Below are positions 21,401 to 29,552 of a stretch of DNA of 64,000 bases, piece by piece. The notes beneath the pieces are model-generated. The model searched no databases. It was not told the DNA's origin and was given only the letters and a program-made list of their open reading frames with translations. The DNA lies in NCBI GenBank assembly GCA_963575745.1, contig CAUYUJ010017775.1:38812-102811 (forward strand). The letters are read 5' to 3'. The translations under genes and the position numbers were made by a program. The first letter of the stretch is position 1. The number at the start of each line of letters is the position of its first letter. The DNA comes from Prorocentrum cordatum (Eukaryota > Sar > Dinophyceae > Prorocentrales > Prorocentraceae).

Positions 21401-23251
21401 TCCGTCCACTCCAACCGCAGTGGTCTCGGAAAAGACCCTCGCAGCGAGATGGAGGTCCCGAGTGGTGATCTCAGGAAGTTCGGGCACCAAATCAAGCGCG
21501 CAACCACGAAGCTCATCCAAAGCCCCATTCAACTGTCGAATCTGGCTTGGGCTGGCAGTCCAAAAACCACCCCAGATTTTCTCACGGTGAGCCATCATCT
21601 CCTGCGGGAGCTGGAGAATACCTTCTGGGGCAGCAAAAAACTCTAACCCCTCGTGTTCTTCACGCCTAAGCCAGGCGTGGGCTTTGGCGGCACCTCGAGG
21701 CAGCGCCTTCAACAGCCAGTCCTTAATCGCCTTAGCTGCTGACGCGCGGGCAACCTGCCAAACCTTAGAGAGGACAGCCGTGCAACGATCTATCATCTCC
21801 TGACATCGGTCCAGATCGACCGATTTCAAATCGCAAAGCTGAGCCTGCCACTGGTGGGCAAACTGGTCGGCAGGAAGACACTCGCAGTACTGTAGGACTC
21901 GACGTCCCAGTGCTCCCAGCCGAGAAGAGATGGATCTTAGCATACAACCGTAACCTTTCTTAAGAGCAACACGCATCTCATACAACTTCTGGGAGACAGT
22001 GGACCAGTACGTGAGCGTCGGCTGGGCAAAACACCCACTCCGCTGAGCATGATCAGTAAGGGTAGCTTGTCGGAACACCACAAAGTCACCCCGTCCTCGA
22101 TAGACCTCCATATCCTCCTCCTCCCCAGCAACCACTGACATCATCATCCTCTCCTTAGTACGTGACCATAAGAGATAAGACGAGGTCAGCTCGTGGGAAA
22201 GGTGGGCCTGAACATGAGGAAGCTGGGGCTGCAGTGCTGCTTGTGGTGGAGTCCACTCCGCCAGCTCAGCCTTAAAGTGGTACTCCCAAGGCAGCACAGG
22301 TCCTTCATGCACTGGCAAGGCTCTAGGCCGAACACGCTTGGTCATCACTTGTAGCAAAGCTGCGTACGGCAAGCGGACCTCCAGGCAACAGTGGGTCTTG
22401 AAAGGGGAAGCCTGGTACTTGGACACACGCAAGTAGGGAGCCAGGGTATCACTGGCAATTACATAGTCAATCAAAGAACCACCACCAGCACTACACGTGA
22501 AAGCGACACCAGCAGGAGGTAAAGCTTTCGCACGGGTCATCTTCAGAAAGCCACATACCTCCATGTGATCCAGGCTTATGTTGTAGTCCCCCATCAGGAA
22601 CCAGGGAATAGTGAGCGTGTTCACGAACGCTGTGATTTCCTTCATCTTCAGGATGTTTTCCCCCGAGACCCCCAGGTCAGCTATCATATATACAACGCCG
22701 ACGGCCATCGCACAGGACTGGGTACGGAGTTCCAAAAACATCCAGCCATTACCAGCACCAATGTCCCGAATCTGGCCCGCATGGGCCAGGAAACGTTTGA
22801 AAAACAGGCCTTTGTGCACCGCCGCTCCAACCCCACCGTGGGCCCCACCGCCAGGGGAAGGCGTGGCAGGGAGGAAATGGGGGCGCCACCCAGCGGCGGC
22901 GACATCACGCTTAGCCGACTTCAAATCGGCGGGGAGCTGGCGGTGTTCGGCGAACATAAAGGCGTCAGCCTTACCATACAACTGAGAAACGAACGATTTA
23001 GCTAGAGCACTCCAGCTGGTTATATTGCAAAAAAGGAGGCGCAGGCCAGACTCACTAAAGCGGCGGCGGCATCTCCGCGACCGTTGCCTTGAAGAGCTCC
23101 TTGAACCCAGCGCCAACTTCACGTTGCACACGTCGCATGCGCTTGGCAGCACGGGTGTGGGCTTTCTCGAACATGAGGGTCTCCATGCGAGTCTGGTCGG
23201 CGTCCACCATAGCACCTTCCATCGAGCGCTTCTTGAGCGCAGCCAGTTCAT
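18422..23251 (-). CDS. LINE ORF2: endonuclease, reverse transcriptase, RNase H polyprotein
   Basis: ORF2 should nick the target, prime reverse transcription and remove template RNA. Residues are counted from the ATG at 23251. An AP-type endonuclease (EEP fold) spans ~70-295, with NITSW (~76), FAEHR, GDYN (~221), LIDYVIASD and the terminal TH (~286). The RT has DLKKFFD (motif A, ~732), a GVLPGCMQS motif B and YVDD (~829). A zinc knuckle CPRCG-x7-H-x4-C lies at ~1174-1190. RNase H has DGSGG, AELLAL, FSDYY and GAADA, supplying D-E-D-D (~1261-1399). A C-terminal region (~1488-1584) has CSIC and a later H-x3-H/CTVCG-x-C cluster. The start is uncertain: the frame is open up to 24340, but that part is the shadow of ORF1, and no ATG lies between the ORF1 stop and the endonuclease. 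ORF2 is +1 relative to ORF1, so overlap initiation or frameshifting is possible. Length is ~1609 residues from 23251. Confidence 0.9.
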   Translation of the reverse strand: MNWLRSRSARWKVLWWTPTRLAWRPSCSRKPTPVLPSACDVCNVKLALGSRSSSRQRSRRCRRRFSESGLRLLFCNITSWSALAKSFVSQLYGKADAFMFAEHRQLPADLKSAKRDVAAAGWRPHFLPATPSPGGGAHGGVGAAVHKGLFFKRFLAHAGQIRDIGAGNGWMFLELRTQSCAMAVGVVYMIADLGVSGENILKMKEITAFVNTLTIPWFLMGDYNISLDHMEVCGFLKMTRAKALPPAGVAFTCSAGGGSLIDYVIASDTLAPYLRVSKYQASPFKTHCCLEVRLPYAALLQVMTKRVRPRALPVHEGPVLPWEYHFKAELAEWTPPQAALQPQLPHVQAHLSHELTSSYLLWSRTKERMMMSVVAGEEEDMEVYRGRGDFVVFRQATLTDHAQRSGCFAQPTLTYWSTVSQKLYEMRVALKKGYGCMLRSISSRLGALGRRVLQYCECLPADQFAHQWQAQLCDLKSVDLDRCQEMIDRCTAVLSKVWQVARASAAKAIKDWLLKALPRGAAKAHAWLRREEHEGLEFFAAPEGILQLPQEMMAHREKIWGGFWTASPSQIRQLNGALDELRGCALDLVPELPEITTRDLHLAARVFSETTAVGVDGWRPRDFLDLELGAADALVGLLNDCEANMMWPAQILLSIICLLPKSKVDERPVCKCPTLYRIYCKVRGDFLGAWTQGHVDFWDDAIRGSSALQAALRRELSHEVAAFQEVSSVAIHWDLKKFFDTVIPARLVRFATDLKFPPHLLHLGLLVHVAPRMLESSGFCSQVIPAGIGVLPGCMQSMSWVKVYLYQILNDVHNRYFFGNPSVSTRSYVDDISQVCQGAEDQVRRQIVAAAVQLGQMVNAAELVLSNKSAVVANRRPLALLVATDLKAAGLYVRVEDVTRDLGTATTAGRRRTAAIVRARRRKAAARGKKVRYLTTLVKKSSKLYKPGVLAVGTWGHNVAGLSGAQVQSARGQAAVCSGHWHAGACSTTILSVFGAEKSDPIYRLRREQLSGFVTLWKSLGDKEKLRVSQVWQARFQEFVSFPRNQVWKRVRGPIAATVAVLLDLGWCPLYPVHWRDNFGNDLHTEALDFAVTLRRAVKATCSGLVWRQAAKHYHGYGIASGVDFTVLRQEIARLGKDFDSEGQALLWNLCSAGFWTDQRLHEEGYRTVSNGLCPRCGEVGETPFHRFWDCRCNDSIPDPVVERTAHLREQAARDVDCPALWCRGLMPLDRTVGHLPIATESAIGWGSFEGLPVCQGGVWGIDGSGGEHAKDERLRRCGWACVRLGATLDNIDGGIAGTMGGEQSTPRAELLALIYVCQHTYGRVLVFSDYYPVVRAFRRPRALMANSGMLDLWVRLWEVLDVRDGEIDLRWTKSHPTGPQVSALCLTSIELLLNGAADACAGEMARRAAVPQESAAITFEQDMLNRDVIRRLLAIQREVVVQHPRERTQHARVGHEHVRARAGSSAQIRRARIEEQGHSPVERRTLFKCSICAARFCKKGPLSVFWPGPCNAGRFAQYRVPREGEELGLGPGAAAFGPAEHPMAIHCHETHSLSELNGVLFCTVCGSFAVTSARNLKSECRPPTKKGLEALGRLQRGLPPKSGMSFPR
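18580..18800 (-). other. C-terminal Cys/His domain coding region of ORF2
   Basis: After RNase H the protein continues for ~200 residues. It has a CxxC pair with further cysteines (CSICAARFC, then PGPC). Then comes HETHSLSELNGVLFCTVCG followed by a Cys about ten residues later. The spacing suggests two zinc-binding units, possibly for nucleic-acid binding during target selection. I cannot name a family from sequence alone. Confidence 0.55.
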
Positions 23252-24269
23252 CAGCACGCTCTGGGGGAAAGTCGCCAGCCTCGGAACCAGCATCACTTCC
23301 AGCATCGGACTGGGCGCTGTCGTAGATCTGCTTCTGCATCTCCGCGAAACGCGCCACCAATGCATATGGAAGGTTGTTGGCCTGGCAATACTCGCGAATC
23401 TGAGGACCATCCATGGTATGCAACTCGGGAATGTCGAGATCCATATGCTGTGGAGGTACAGCAGCAGGTGGCGCTCCATCGGACGAAGCTGGGCGTCCAC
23501 TCGTGCAAGCAGTACCTTCATCAGTCGGCACACGCTGCGCAGGCCTGTGCGGGGCCGAGGCAGGGGCAGCTGCCTGGGCCACGCGGGCAGCCTCGGCCGC
23601 CGCTGCGGCCTGCGCATGCTCTTGCCGCTTGACATGAACCCAATCTTCTTGAGAGAACCGAGCAACGACTTCATCGGCCTCCCGCTTCTTCTGTTCAGCA
23701 GCACGGTACTCACCTTCCGCTTGTTGGTGATGGTCACGTGCTTCTCGAAGAGCTTCTTCCAACTTTTGGACCTTGTTGGCGCGGTGGTGCACCTCTTGTG
23801 AAGCCAGGCGCACCGCTTTGGCACATACCTCCACCTCTTTAGTAAGCCGAGTATGTTCATGCCGTGCAGCGTCTGCATACTGTGCCGGCGTCCACTCTGC
23901 GGATGCAACTGGAGGCGGAGGAGCCAGCGCACCAAGAACGTTCTGCAAGTCAGGGCGTGCAGCGAGCAGAACTGCAGCTGCAGCGCGTAGCTGAGGGTCT
24001 CCATCTGGAGCACCTTGTCCATTCCCTCCAGCATCACCGCCAGCGGGTTGGCCACCATCTCCTTGCTCTGCATCTCCGAGATACTGCCCGCCACAGCGGG
24101 AGCAGCACCAGTTGCCGTGGTACCTGAAATCCCAGTGGCGACACGCGGAACAGACATCATATTCAAGGTTGGAGGTTCTGGCAGCCTTCTTCTTATTGCT
24201 GCCTCGCCCCCCCCAACCTGCATTGCCACCACGCCCACTACGCCACGGGGCACTGCCGCGCCAGGCCAT
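23055..24269 (-). CDS. LINE ORF1: zinc-ribbon and coiled-coil RNA-binding protein
   Basis: The predicted 404-residue protein precedes ORF2 in the same transcript and probably packages the element RNA, as LINE ORF1 proteins do. I chose the ATG at 24269 because it is the first in frame after the spliced leader; the frame also runs upstream through the leader into the TCC repeat. The N-terminus is basic and Gly/Trp-rich. Residues 40-59 have C-x2-C and CC-x2-C spaced like a zinc ribbon. Residues ~135-220 are rich in Glu/Lys/Ala/Gln with heptad-like spacing, a likely coiled coil. The middle is Ala/Pro-rich and the end basic (AAKRMRRVQREV). There is no RRM or CCHC knuckle of the L1/I type. The stop TAG at 23055-23057 overlaps the ORF2 frame. 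Confidence 0.82.
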   Translation of the reverse strand: MAWRGSAPWRSGRGGNAGWGGRGSNKKKAARTSNLEYDVCSACRHWDFRYHGNWCCSRCGGQYLGDAEQGDGGQPAGGDAGGNGQGAPDGDPQLRAAAAVLLAARPDLQNVLGALAPPPPVASAEWTPAQYADAARHEHTRLTKEVEVCAKAVRLASQEVHHRANKVQKLEEALREARDHHQQAEGEYRAAEQKKREADEVVARFSQEDWVHVKRQEHAQAAAAAEAARVAQAAAPASAPHRPAQRVPTDEGTACTSGRPASSDGAPPAAVPPQHMDLDIPELHTMDGPQIREYCQANNLPYALVARFAEMQKQIYDSAQSDAGSDAGSEAGDFPPERADELAALKKRSMEGAMVDADQTRMETLMFEKAHTRAAKRMRRVQREVGAGFKELFKATVAEMPPPL

Positions 24270-24439
24270 GGCGCGATCACGCGTGGAAGGAGAAACGAAA
24301 GGAAAAGCACACAGTGTGCCGTGTTTGCAAAGATGGCCACCTGCAGGCAGCGCGCTGGTCGAGGCGTCAGGCCTGGAGAAGGGGCTGCCCTTCCACCTCG
24401 CCTCGAGCCTCTGGAGTCGGGACGGGAGGTAAGCTCCGT

Positions 24440-24460
24440 CTTGAGCCAAAATGGCTACGG
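24440..24460 (-). other. Dinoflagellate spliced-leader (DinoSL) relict
   Basis: On the minus strand, 21 consecutive bases match the DinoSL consensus from its second nucleotide, beginning CCGTAGCCATTTTGG and ending GGCTCAAG. The first consensus position (A, G or T) is C here and belongs to the TCC repeat. In dinoflagellates this leader is joined to nuclear mRNAs by trans-splicing. Finding it in genomic DNA marks reverse transcription of a mature mRNA. Its final AG could act as the acceptor for a new round of trans-splicing. Confidence 0.95.
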
Positions 24461-24600
24461 GGAGGAGGAGGAGGAGGAGGAGGAGGAGGAGGAGGAGGAG
24501 GAGGAGGAGGAGGGGGAGGGGGAGGGGGAGGGAAGAGGAGGAGGATGAGCTGGAGGAGGGAGGAGGGAGGAGGGAGCAGGGGGTGGTGGTGGAGAAGGAG
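24461..24600. repeat. (GGA)n tract at the LINE 5' boundary
   Basis: A GGA run (TCC on the element strand) abuts the spliced leader without spacer, then becomes GGGGAG and GGAGGGA variants to about 24600. Confidence 0.9.
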
Positions 24601-24660
24601 GAGGTTGGTCTTGGGCCGAGTGGATTCAGGTCTCCCAAATGGGTCCAGAATTAAATGGGG

Positions 24661-24810
24661 TCGGAGGATCGCGCCGCGTCGCCGGTGCATCAGCGATGCG
24701 GCTCGATGTGGAGCCCAGTTTTCTTCTCGCCGGATGGTGACGATGCATCGTTGCTGGCCTGGTCCTCTGACCCCATGTACTCGGACCCCACTGGGATGCC
24801 TCCTGGCAAC
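24661..24810 (+). repeat. Interspersed repeat, copy 1 (partner at 29210)
   Basis: The order TCGGAGGATCGCGC, GCCGGTGCAT, GCGATGCGGCTCGATGTG, GACCCCAT and CCCACT-GGA-GCCTCC is repeated at 29210-29385 in the same orientation. It is noncoding and diverged. Confidence 0.75.
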
Positions 24811-25897
24811 CCGAGGGGATAACAGACGCACGGGGCAGCGCCTACCACGCGGGCCCTGGACCAGGGGACTGCGCTTTCCCAAAGACGAGCCCGATGCGCT
24901 CCAGGGGGGGGGGGGGGGGAAATGGTGGCATTTCGATATCCCGTCCTACACGACGCCCACGCCCCAGACACCACCCAAAGGGCTCTGGGGCCATGACGTT
25001 TCGATCTGGCTCAAAAACGTATGCTTAAGGCGTGTCCATGTACAGGAGGAATATTCAAAAATAGTCAAGAAATAATTCGGGGAGGATTTGTTTAAAATAC
25101 TTTGAGCATTTTTCAGTATTTTTTGATTTTATTATTTTCGTCCGAAATCCGCCTGTAGGGGGACACGCCCGATTTACACGTACGCATGAAGACGGACTCC
25201 TGAGAGTTCCCGTCGCGTTTTTTCACAACGTTGTACGTTCCCACGACGTCGGACCTCGAGGCAGGAGTAGGAAGTGTATAAGGTGGAGGAATCGAGCGCC
25301 CCATGTGTTCTTTCGCGATTTCGGCGCCCAGGTTTTTTCGGATCCCAGGATCAGTCGTGATACGGTCCATTGCGAAAAAGTCGGCCCCAGGGTGGGGCTG
25401 AGAGCTCCATGCCCACACTGTGAGCAGTGAGCCTAGCACTCTCGCCAGCGCTATTGTCAGGCATCTGGGATTGGTGGGCGGTTCATGGATGCGCCCTCCT
25501 GGCCTGCGGGGCCACCCGTGTCCATGTCCAGCGCCCCTGGATGCACAGTGGTCCGTTTTCCCGCGCTTCTTTAACACTTGCCTGCCGCAGCACAGTAATC
25601 GCGTATATTTGCGATCCTTCGCAGGACAGCCTCTCGACGTGGCTGGACGCTTTAATGCCGCTCGTGTGCACGGCGCTCGAAGTTGCCAGGTAGCTTAGTC
25701 ACTTCACGATTGAGCCACCGAGCTTGTCATCTTGCTGCTGTGTCCGCTCCCCCTCTTCCCCTCCAAGCTTGTGCAGGAGAAATGGATATGCCCTCCAGGC
25801 CTCGCCATGATGGTCCACGCACAGGTACTCAATCCATGATCAGCTTGGCGGGGCCGAGCTGCACAGCACCTTTCCCCGACGGGGCGCAGGCAGAGGA
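24811..25897. other. Noncoding stretch, no gene recognised
   Basis: Positions 25060-25140 are AT-rich relative to the surroundings. Open frames near 25420-25700 are short and unassignable. Confidence 0.5.
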
Positions 25898-26361
25898 CTA
25901 GGAGGAGGAGGAGAAGAATGATGCTGATGCTGATGCTGCTTATGATGCTAATGCTAATGCTGATGCTGATGCTGCTGATGATGGCGACGATGATGATGAT
26001 ACTTAATTTTATTATCATGATGATGCTGATGCTGATGCTGATGACGATTTCGCAGATGCGGATGCTGCTGTTGCTGATGATGATGGCAATGATGATGTTT
26101 ATTAGGCAGACGATGATACTGATGCTAATGATGATTATGATGGTGACGATGATATTGATGATGCTGATGATCATTATGCACACGATAATGGTGATGATGC
26201 TGATGAGGATGATGATGATGATGATGACGATACTGATCAAGATGATGATGCTGATACTGATGATGTTAATGCTGATGATGATGATGCTGGTGATGCTGCT
26301 GATGATGATTATGCAGACAGTGATGATGATACATATGATACTGATGATGATGACAATGATG

Positions 26362-26393
<32 letters not shown>

Positions 26394-26618
26394 GATGATG
26401 ATGATGCTGACGATAACGATAATGCTCATGCTGCTGCTCATGATTGTGATGATGATGCTGATGATGATGCTGATGATGATGATGCCGATGATGCTGATGA
26501 TGCTGATTCTGCAGATGATGATGATACCGATGGTAATGCTAATGATGCTGATAATGCTGATTATGATGATGGTGATGATGATGCAGTTGGTGATGATGAA
26601 TCTGATGATTATTATGAC

Positions 26619-26681
<63 letters not shown>

Positions 26682-26864
26682 ACTGGCGATACTGATACTG
26701 ATGCTGATGATGATGCTGATGATGATGCTACCGATGAGGATGATGATTATGATGATGATTTATGCAGGTGATGATGATACTAATGATGATGATGATGCTG
26801 AAGATGATGATGATGATGACGATGCTGATGCTGATGCTGATGTTGATGATGTCAATCATGCTGG

Positions 26865-26902
<38 letters not shown>

Positions 26903-26942
26903 GTAACGATGATATTGATGATGCTGCTGTTGATGTTGATGT

Positions 26943-26992
<50 letters not shown>

Positions 26993-27350
26993 GTGCCGAT
27001 GATGCTGATGATGCTGCTGCTGATGCTGATGATGCTACGCAGATGGTGATGACGGTACTGATTCTGACAATGCTGATTATGATGAGGATAATGGTGATGA
27101 TGACGAATATGATGCTGATAATGCTTGGGATGATGATACTGATGATGACGATGATAATGCTGATGCTGATGACGACGGTGATTATGCATCTGCTGACGAT
27201 GATGATGATGCTGTTAATGATACTGCTGATGATGACGATGATGCTGATGCTGATGACGATGATGGTCATGATGATGCTGACGATGCTGATGATGACCATT
27301 GTGATGATGATTATGCTTGGGATGATGATGATTACGATGATGATGGTAAT
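25898..27350. repeat. Imperfect (GAT/ATG)n trinucleotide tract, ~1.45 kb
   Basis: GAT/ATG units with scattered GCT, ACG and TAT variants run for about 1.45 kb, with near-pure stretches at about 26610-26680 and 26935-26995. Poly-Met, poly-Asp and poly-Ile/His frames up to 502 residues arise from it and are not credible genes. Confidence 0.93.
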
Positions 27351-27358
27351 GAGGGTCC

Positions 27359-27740
27359 AGCGCAGATCCAAGAAATCCAGGCGCGGCGCGCGAGAGCGGG
27401 AACGTGGGCAGGTCTTGGAGTGGTGAGCCTACCTGCTTCTAGGAGACCAACTTCTAGAGCCGATGCCAAATATCGTTCTCACGTCCAAGCCAAAAGCGTC
27501 TGTGGACAAGTTGGGTAACGTGACGTCCACAGATGCTTTCGGGGGTCCAGGCGTCCCCAGTGTGTCGACGTGGAAAAACGCCAGAAGCATAAGCTTTCGG
27601 CGCTCCGCGCTGCCTTGTTGGATCCGCGCGGGGCCCCCCCCCGGGCGGCGCCGGAGGCGCAGATCCAGGGAGGGGGGCTCCAGCCCAGATCCAAGAAATC
27701 CGTGCGGAGCGCCAGAAGTTTATGCCTCTGCCGCATGTTC
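27359..27740 (+). repeat. GATCCAAGAAATCC interspersed repeat copies
   Basis: The word AGATCCAAGAAATCC followed by GCG occurs at about 27363 and 27687. The second copy is followed by GTTTATGCCTCTGC and TTCTTCTCCTGAG. Related copies at 31863-31925 (GATCCAAGAAATCTGCGCGG, then GTTTATGCTTCTGC) and 41358-41420 place this as a dispersed family. Confidence 0.65.
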
Positions 27741-27854
27741 TTCTCCTGAGTGGGGCCAGGGTCAGACCCAGACCTCCGACGATTGGGCCAGGGACTTTGG
27801 CTCAGCGTGTCGCGCCGCCGGTTCTGGGCCACCGCGCCTCGGCGCGACGCTCAG

Positions 27855-28013
27855 CCACGCGCAGAGGGGGGTGGGGGGAGGGGGGAGGGCTTCTTAGAAG
27901 CACCCCTGCTTCTAGAAGGCGCGGGCCTTATCTATACATGTGATGCCGCGCCTTCTAAGAAGCAGCCTGCTTCTAAGAAGTCCCCCCCCTCCCCCCACCC
28001 CCTTTTGCGCGCC
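27855..28013. mobile_element. Foldback MITE-like element, family I, copy B
   Basis: This is the clearest full copy. Outer arms are CCACGCGCAGAGGGGGGTGG and CCACCCCCTTTTGCGCGCC. Inner arms GGGCTTCTTAGAAG and CTTCTAAGAAG, plus AGAAGGCGCGGGCC/GCCGCGCCTTCT, lead to a loop near TATCTATACATGTGAT. No ORF is present. Confidence 0.85.
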
Positions 28014-28206
28014 GCCAAGACACGCGGACCACTGCCCGGTCCCCGGGCGCCAACGTCCCGAGCTCTCCCGCGCCCCGCCGGGCGGCGCGACACGCTGTCC
28101 GCTGGCACGGCACGGCGTGCCGCCACGGGCCGCCGCCGCGACGCGCGGAGCAGCAGCTCCTGGCCGTCTTCCCCCGAAGGTGCTTGCACCTGGGCGTTCT
28201 TCCTTG

Positions 28207-28350
28207 TCTTGGCATCGCTCGGACGTGTGCAGTTTTCCTTCGGCGAGTACCCTCGAGGAGCATCCGTGATCATTGGGCAAAAAAGCCACGCACGAAACCG
28301 AACAACAACACAGGGAATGGACGTCCGAGCGATGGCCAGTTGCCTTTCAA
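28207..28350 (+). repeat. Interspersed repeat, copy 2 (partner at 4130)
   Basis: The same ordered blocks as at 4130-4265 are present, including GGGAATGGACGTCCGAGC near 28312. Confidence 0.6.
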
Positions 28351-28354
28351 AGGG

Positions 28355-28570
28355 ACTGGGTGGGTGCGCCGAGGAGTCGCCGTGTGTTCCCGCCCGCGGC
28401 CGCCCCATTGCCGCCCGTCGCCGCCCCGGTGCCGCTTGCGTGGGTGCGTCGAGGGTTCGCCGCGCTGCCGCCGGTTGCCGCTGGGGTGGTTGCGTCGAGG
28501 ATTTGCCACGTTGCACGTTGCCGCGCGTTGCCGCCCGTTGCCGCTGGTGTTGTAGCGTCGAGAGTGCGCC
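28355..28570 (+). repeat. ~75-bp tandem repeat rich in GTTGCCGC
   Basis: Three diverged units each contain a GTGCGTCGAGG(A/G)-TTCGCC-type start and a run of TTGCCGCC words. Confidence 0.65.
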
Positions 28571-29209
28571 ACGCTCGGGCACTCGTATATCTCGGAGGTT
28601 GACAGACCTCCTACCATGACGCGTCGATTGGCCAATTGTTTCGTTTTCGATTCGCGAGAGGACGTCGCGGCCGTCATTTTTGCGGGTCCAGGTCCGTCGG
28701 TTTCGGTCCAGGGCCGTTTTTATTGAAGGGTGGCTTGCTACAGGGAGGTTTGTCCACCGCCGAATATTCCCGGGCGTAGGCAGCCTGCACCTTCAGTGGA
28801 ATGACTTACTGCTTGGGGCCCGCGCAGGTGAGCGAGCACGTTCCAGCCAGCGTCTTTGCCTCGACTTCGGCCTCCCGGGGCCTGTGGCCGGGCCCCGAGC
28901 AGGGCCACCGAGAACGGAGCCTGGGGGCTCAAAGCGGGCCCATGGGGAGGGGCTCGGGAGCTTCCGGGGCCGCGGATGGAAACAATGATGTCCGCGGATG
29001 TCGATGTCTGGGGATGGGGCGCCCCAGTCGCCTTCGGCGCGTTCCGCTTTCGGCGGAGCGTCGGCGGGAGGCCGACGGAGGCCGGCGGAGGTGAAGCGGC
29101 GGCGGGTTGGGTCGGAGGCGGGCGGCAGGGCGGCGGAAGGCGGCGGAAGTCAGAGTGAGACGCCAACATTTCGGGGTGCAGGAGGGCCTGCGGAATCGCC
29201 AAGAGGGGA

Positions 29210-29385
29210 TCGGAGGATCGCGCTGCGGCGCCGGTGCATTCGGCGATGCGGCTCGATGTGGGGCCCGTTTCTCCGCGCTGGCAGCGCCGATGTATCGCCA
29301 GTGCGTCGCCGATGGATGGGCGATGCGGCGCGAGCTTCCGACCCCATCTGCCGGGCCCCACTTGGGAGGCCTCCAGTAGGGGCGT
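29210..29385 (+). repeat. Interspersed repeat, copy 2 (partner at 24661)
   Basis: It shares ordered blocks with 24661-24810, notably GCGATGCGGCTCGATGTGG. Confidence 0.75.
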
Positions 29386-29479
29386 TCGGTAGCAAATTCC
29401 AGGAGCTCTGTGTGTCCTCGTAATTCCGCCTTCAGGGTGCACCAGCGTGCGCCAGCGTCTGGTTAATCTATGAGAAAGC

Positions 29480-29552
29480 GCCAGTTTAGCGCTGATCTAG
29501 CGTCGATTCGCGTCGATTTAGCATCGACTGGCGTCGATCAGCGTCGATCCGC
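29480..29552 (+). repeat. GCGTCGATT decamer-like tandem repeat
   Basis: About six units of (A/G)CGTCGAT(T/C) occur with ~10-12-bp spacing. Confidence 0.7.

Larger units (their letters stand above)
18364..24460 (-). mobile_element. Full-length DinoSL-tagged LINE retrotransposon
   Basis: This ~6.1-kb non-LTR element starts with a spliced-leader relict (24460-24440), has a ~170-bp 5' leader, ORF1 (24269-23055) and ORF2 (frame open to 18422), and a ~58-bp 3' UTR with a potential CCAGG/CCTGG hairpin and a terminal 8-bp repeat. Neither ORF has an internal stop, so the copy looks young and possibly competent. The spliced leader shows that the inserted RNA was a trans-spliced, full-length transcript. 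Both ends meet (GGA/TCC)n of the same polarity, so target-site duplications cannot be resolved. Endonuclease, RT and RNase H together resemble the I/R1/Tad/LOA-type LINE layout; I do not assign a clade. Confidence 0.9.

Noticed and set aside
23252-24340. N-terminal extension of the 1972-codon ORF2 frame
   Set aside because: It overlaps ORF1 in another frame, has low-complexity, frame-shadow composition and no domain. The ORF1 frame explains this DNA.
24441-24638. Upstream extension of the ORF1 frame
   Set aside because: It runs through the spliced leader and the TCC repeat, which lie outside the coding part of the element. The first ATG after the leader is at 24269.
25918-27426. 502-residue Met/Asp-rich frame
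   Set aside because: Translation of the imperfect GAT/ATG repeat.
28240-28620. Overlapping frames with His/Arg-rich peptides
   Set aside because: They fall in the GTTGCCGC tandem repeat and have no conserved motif.
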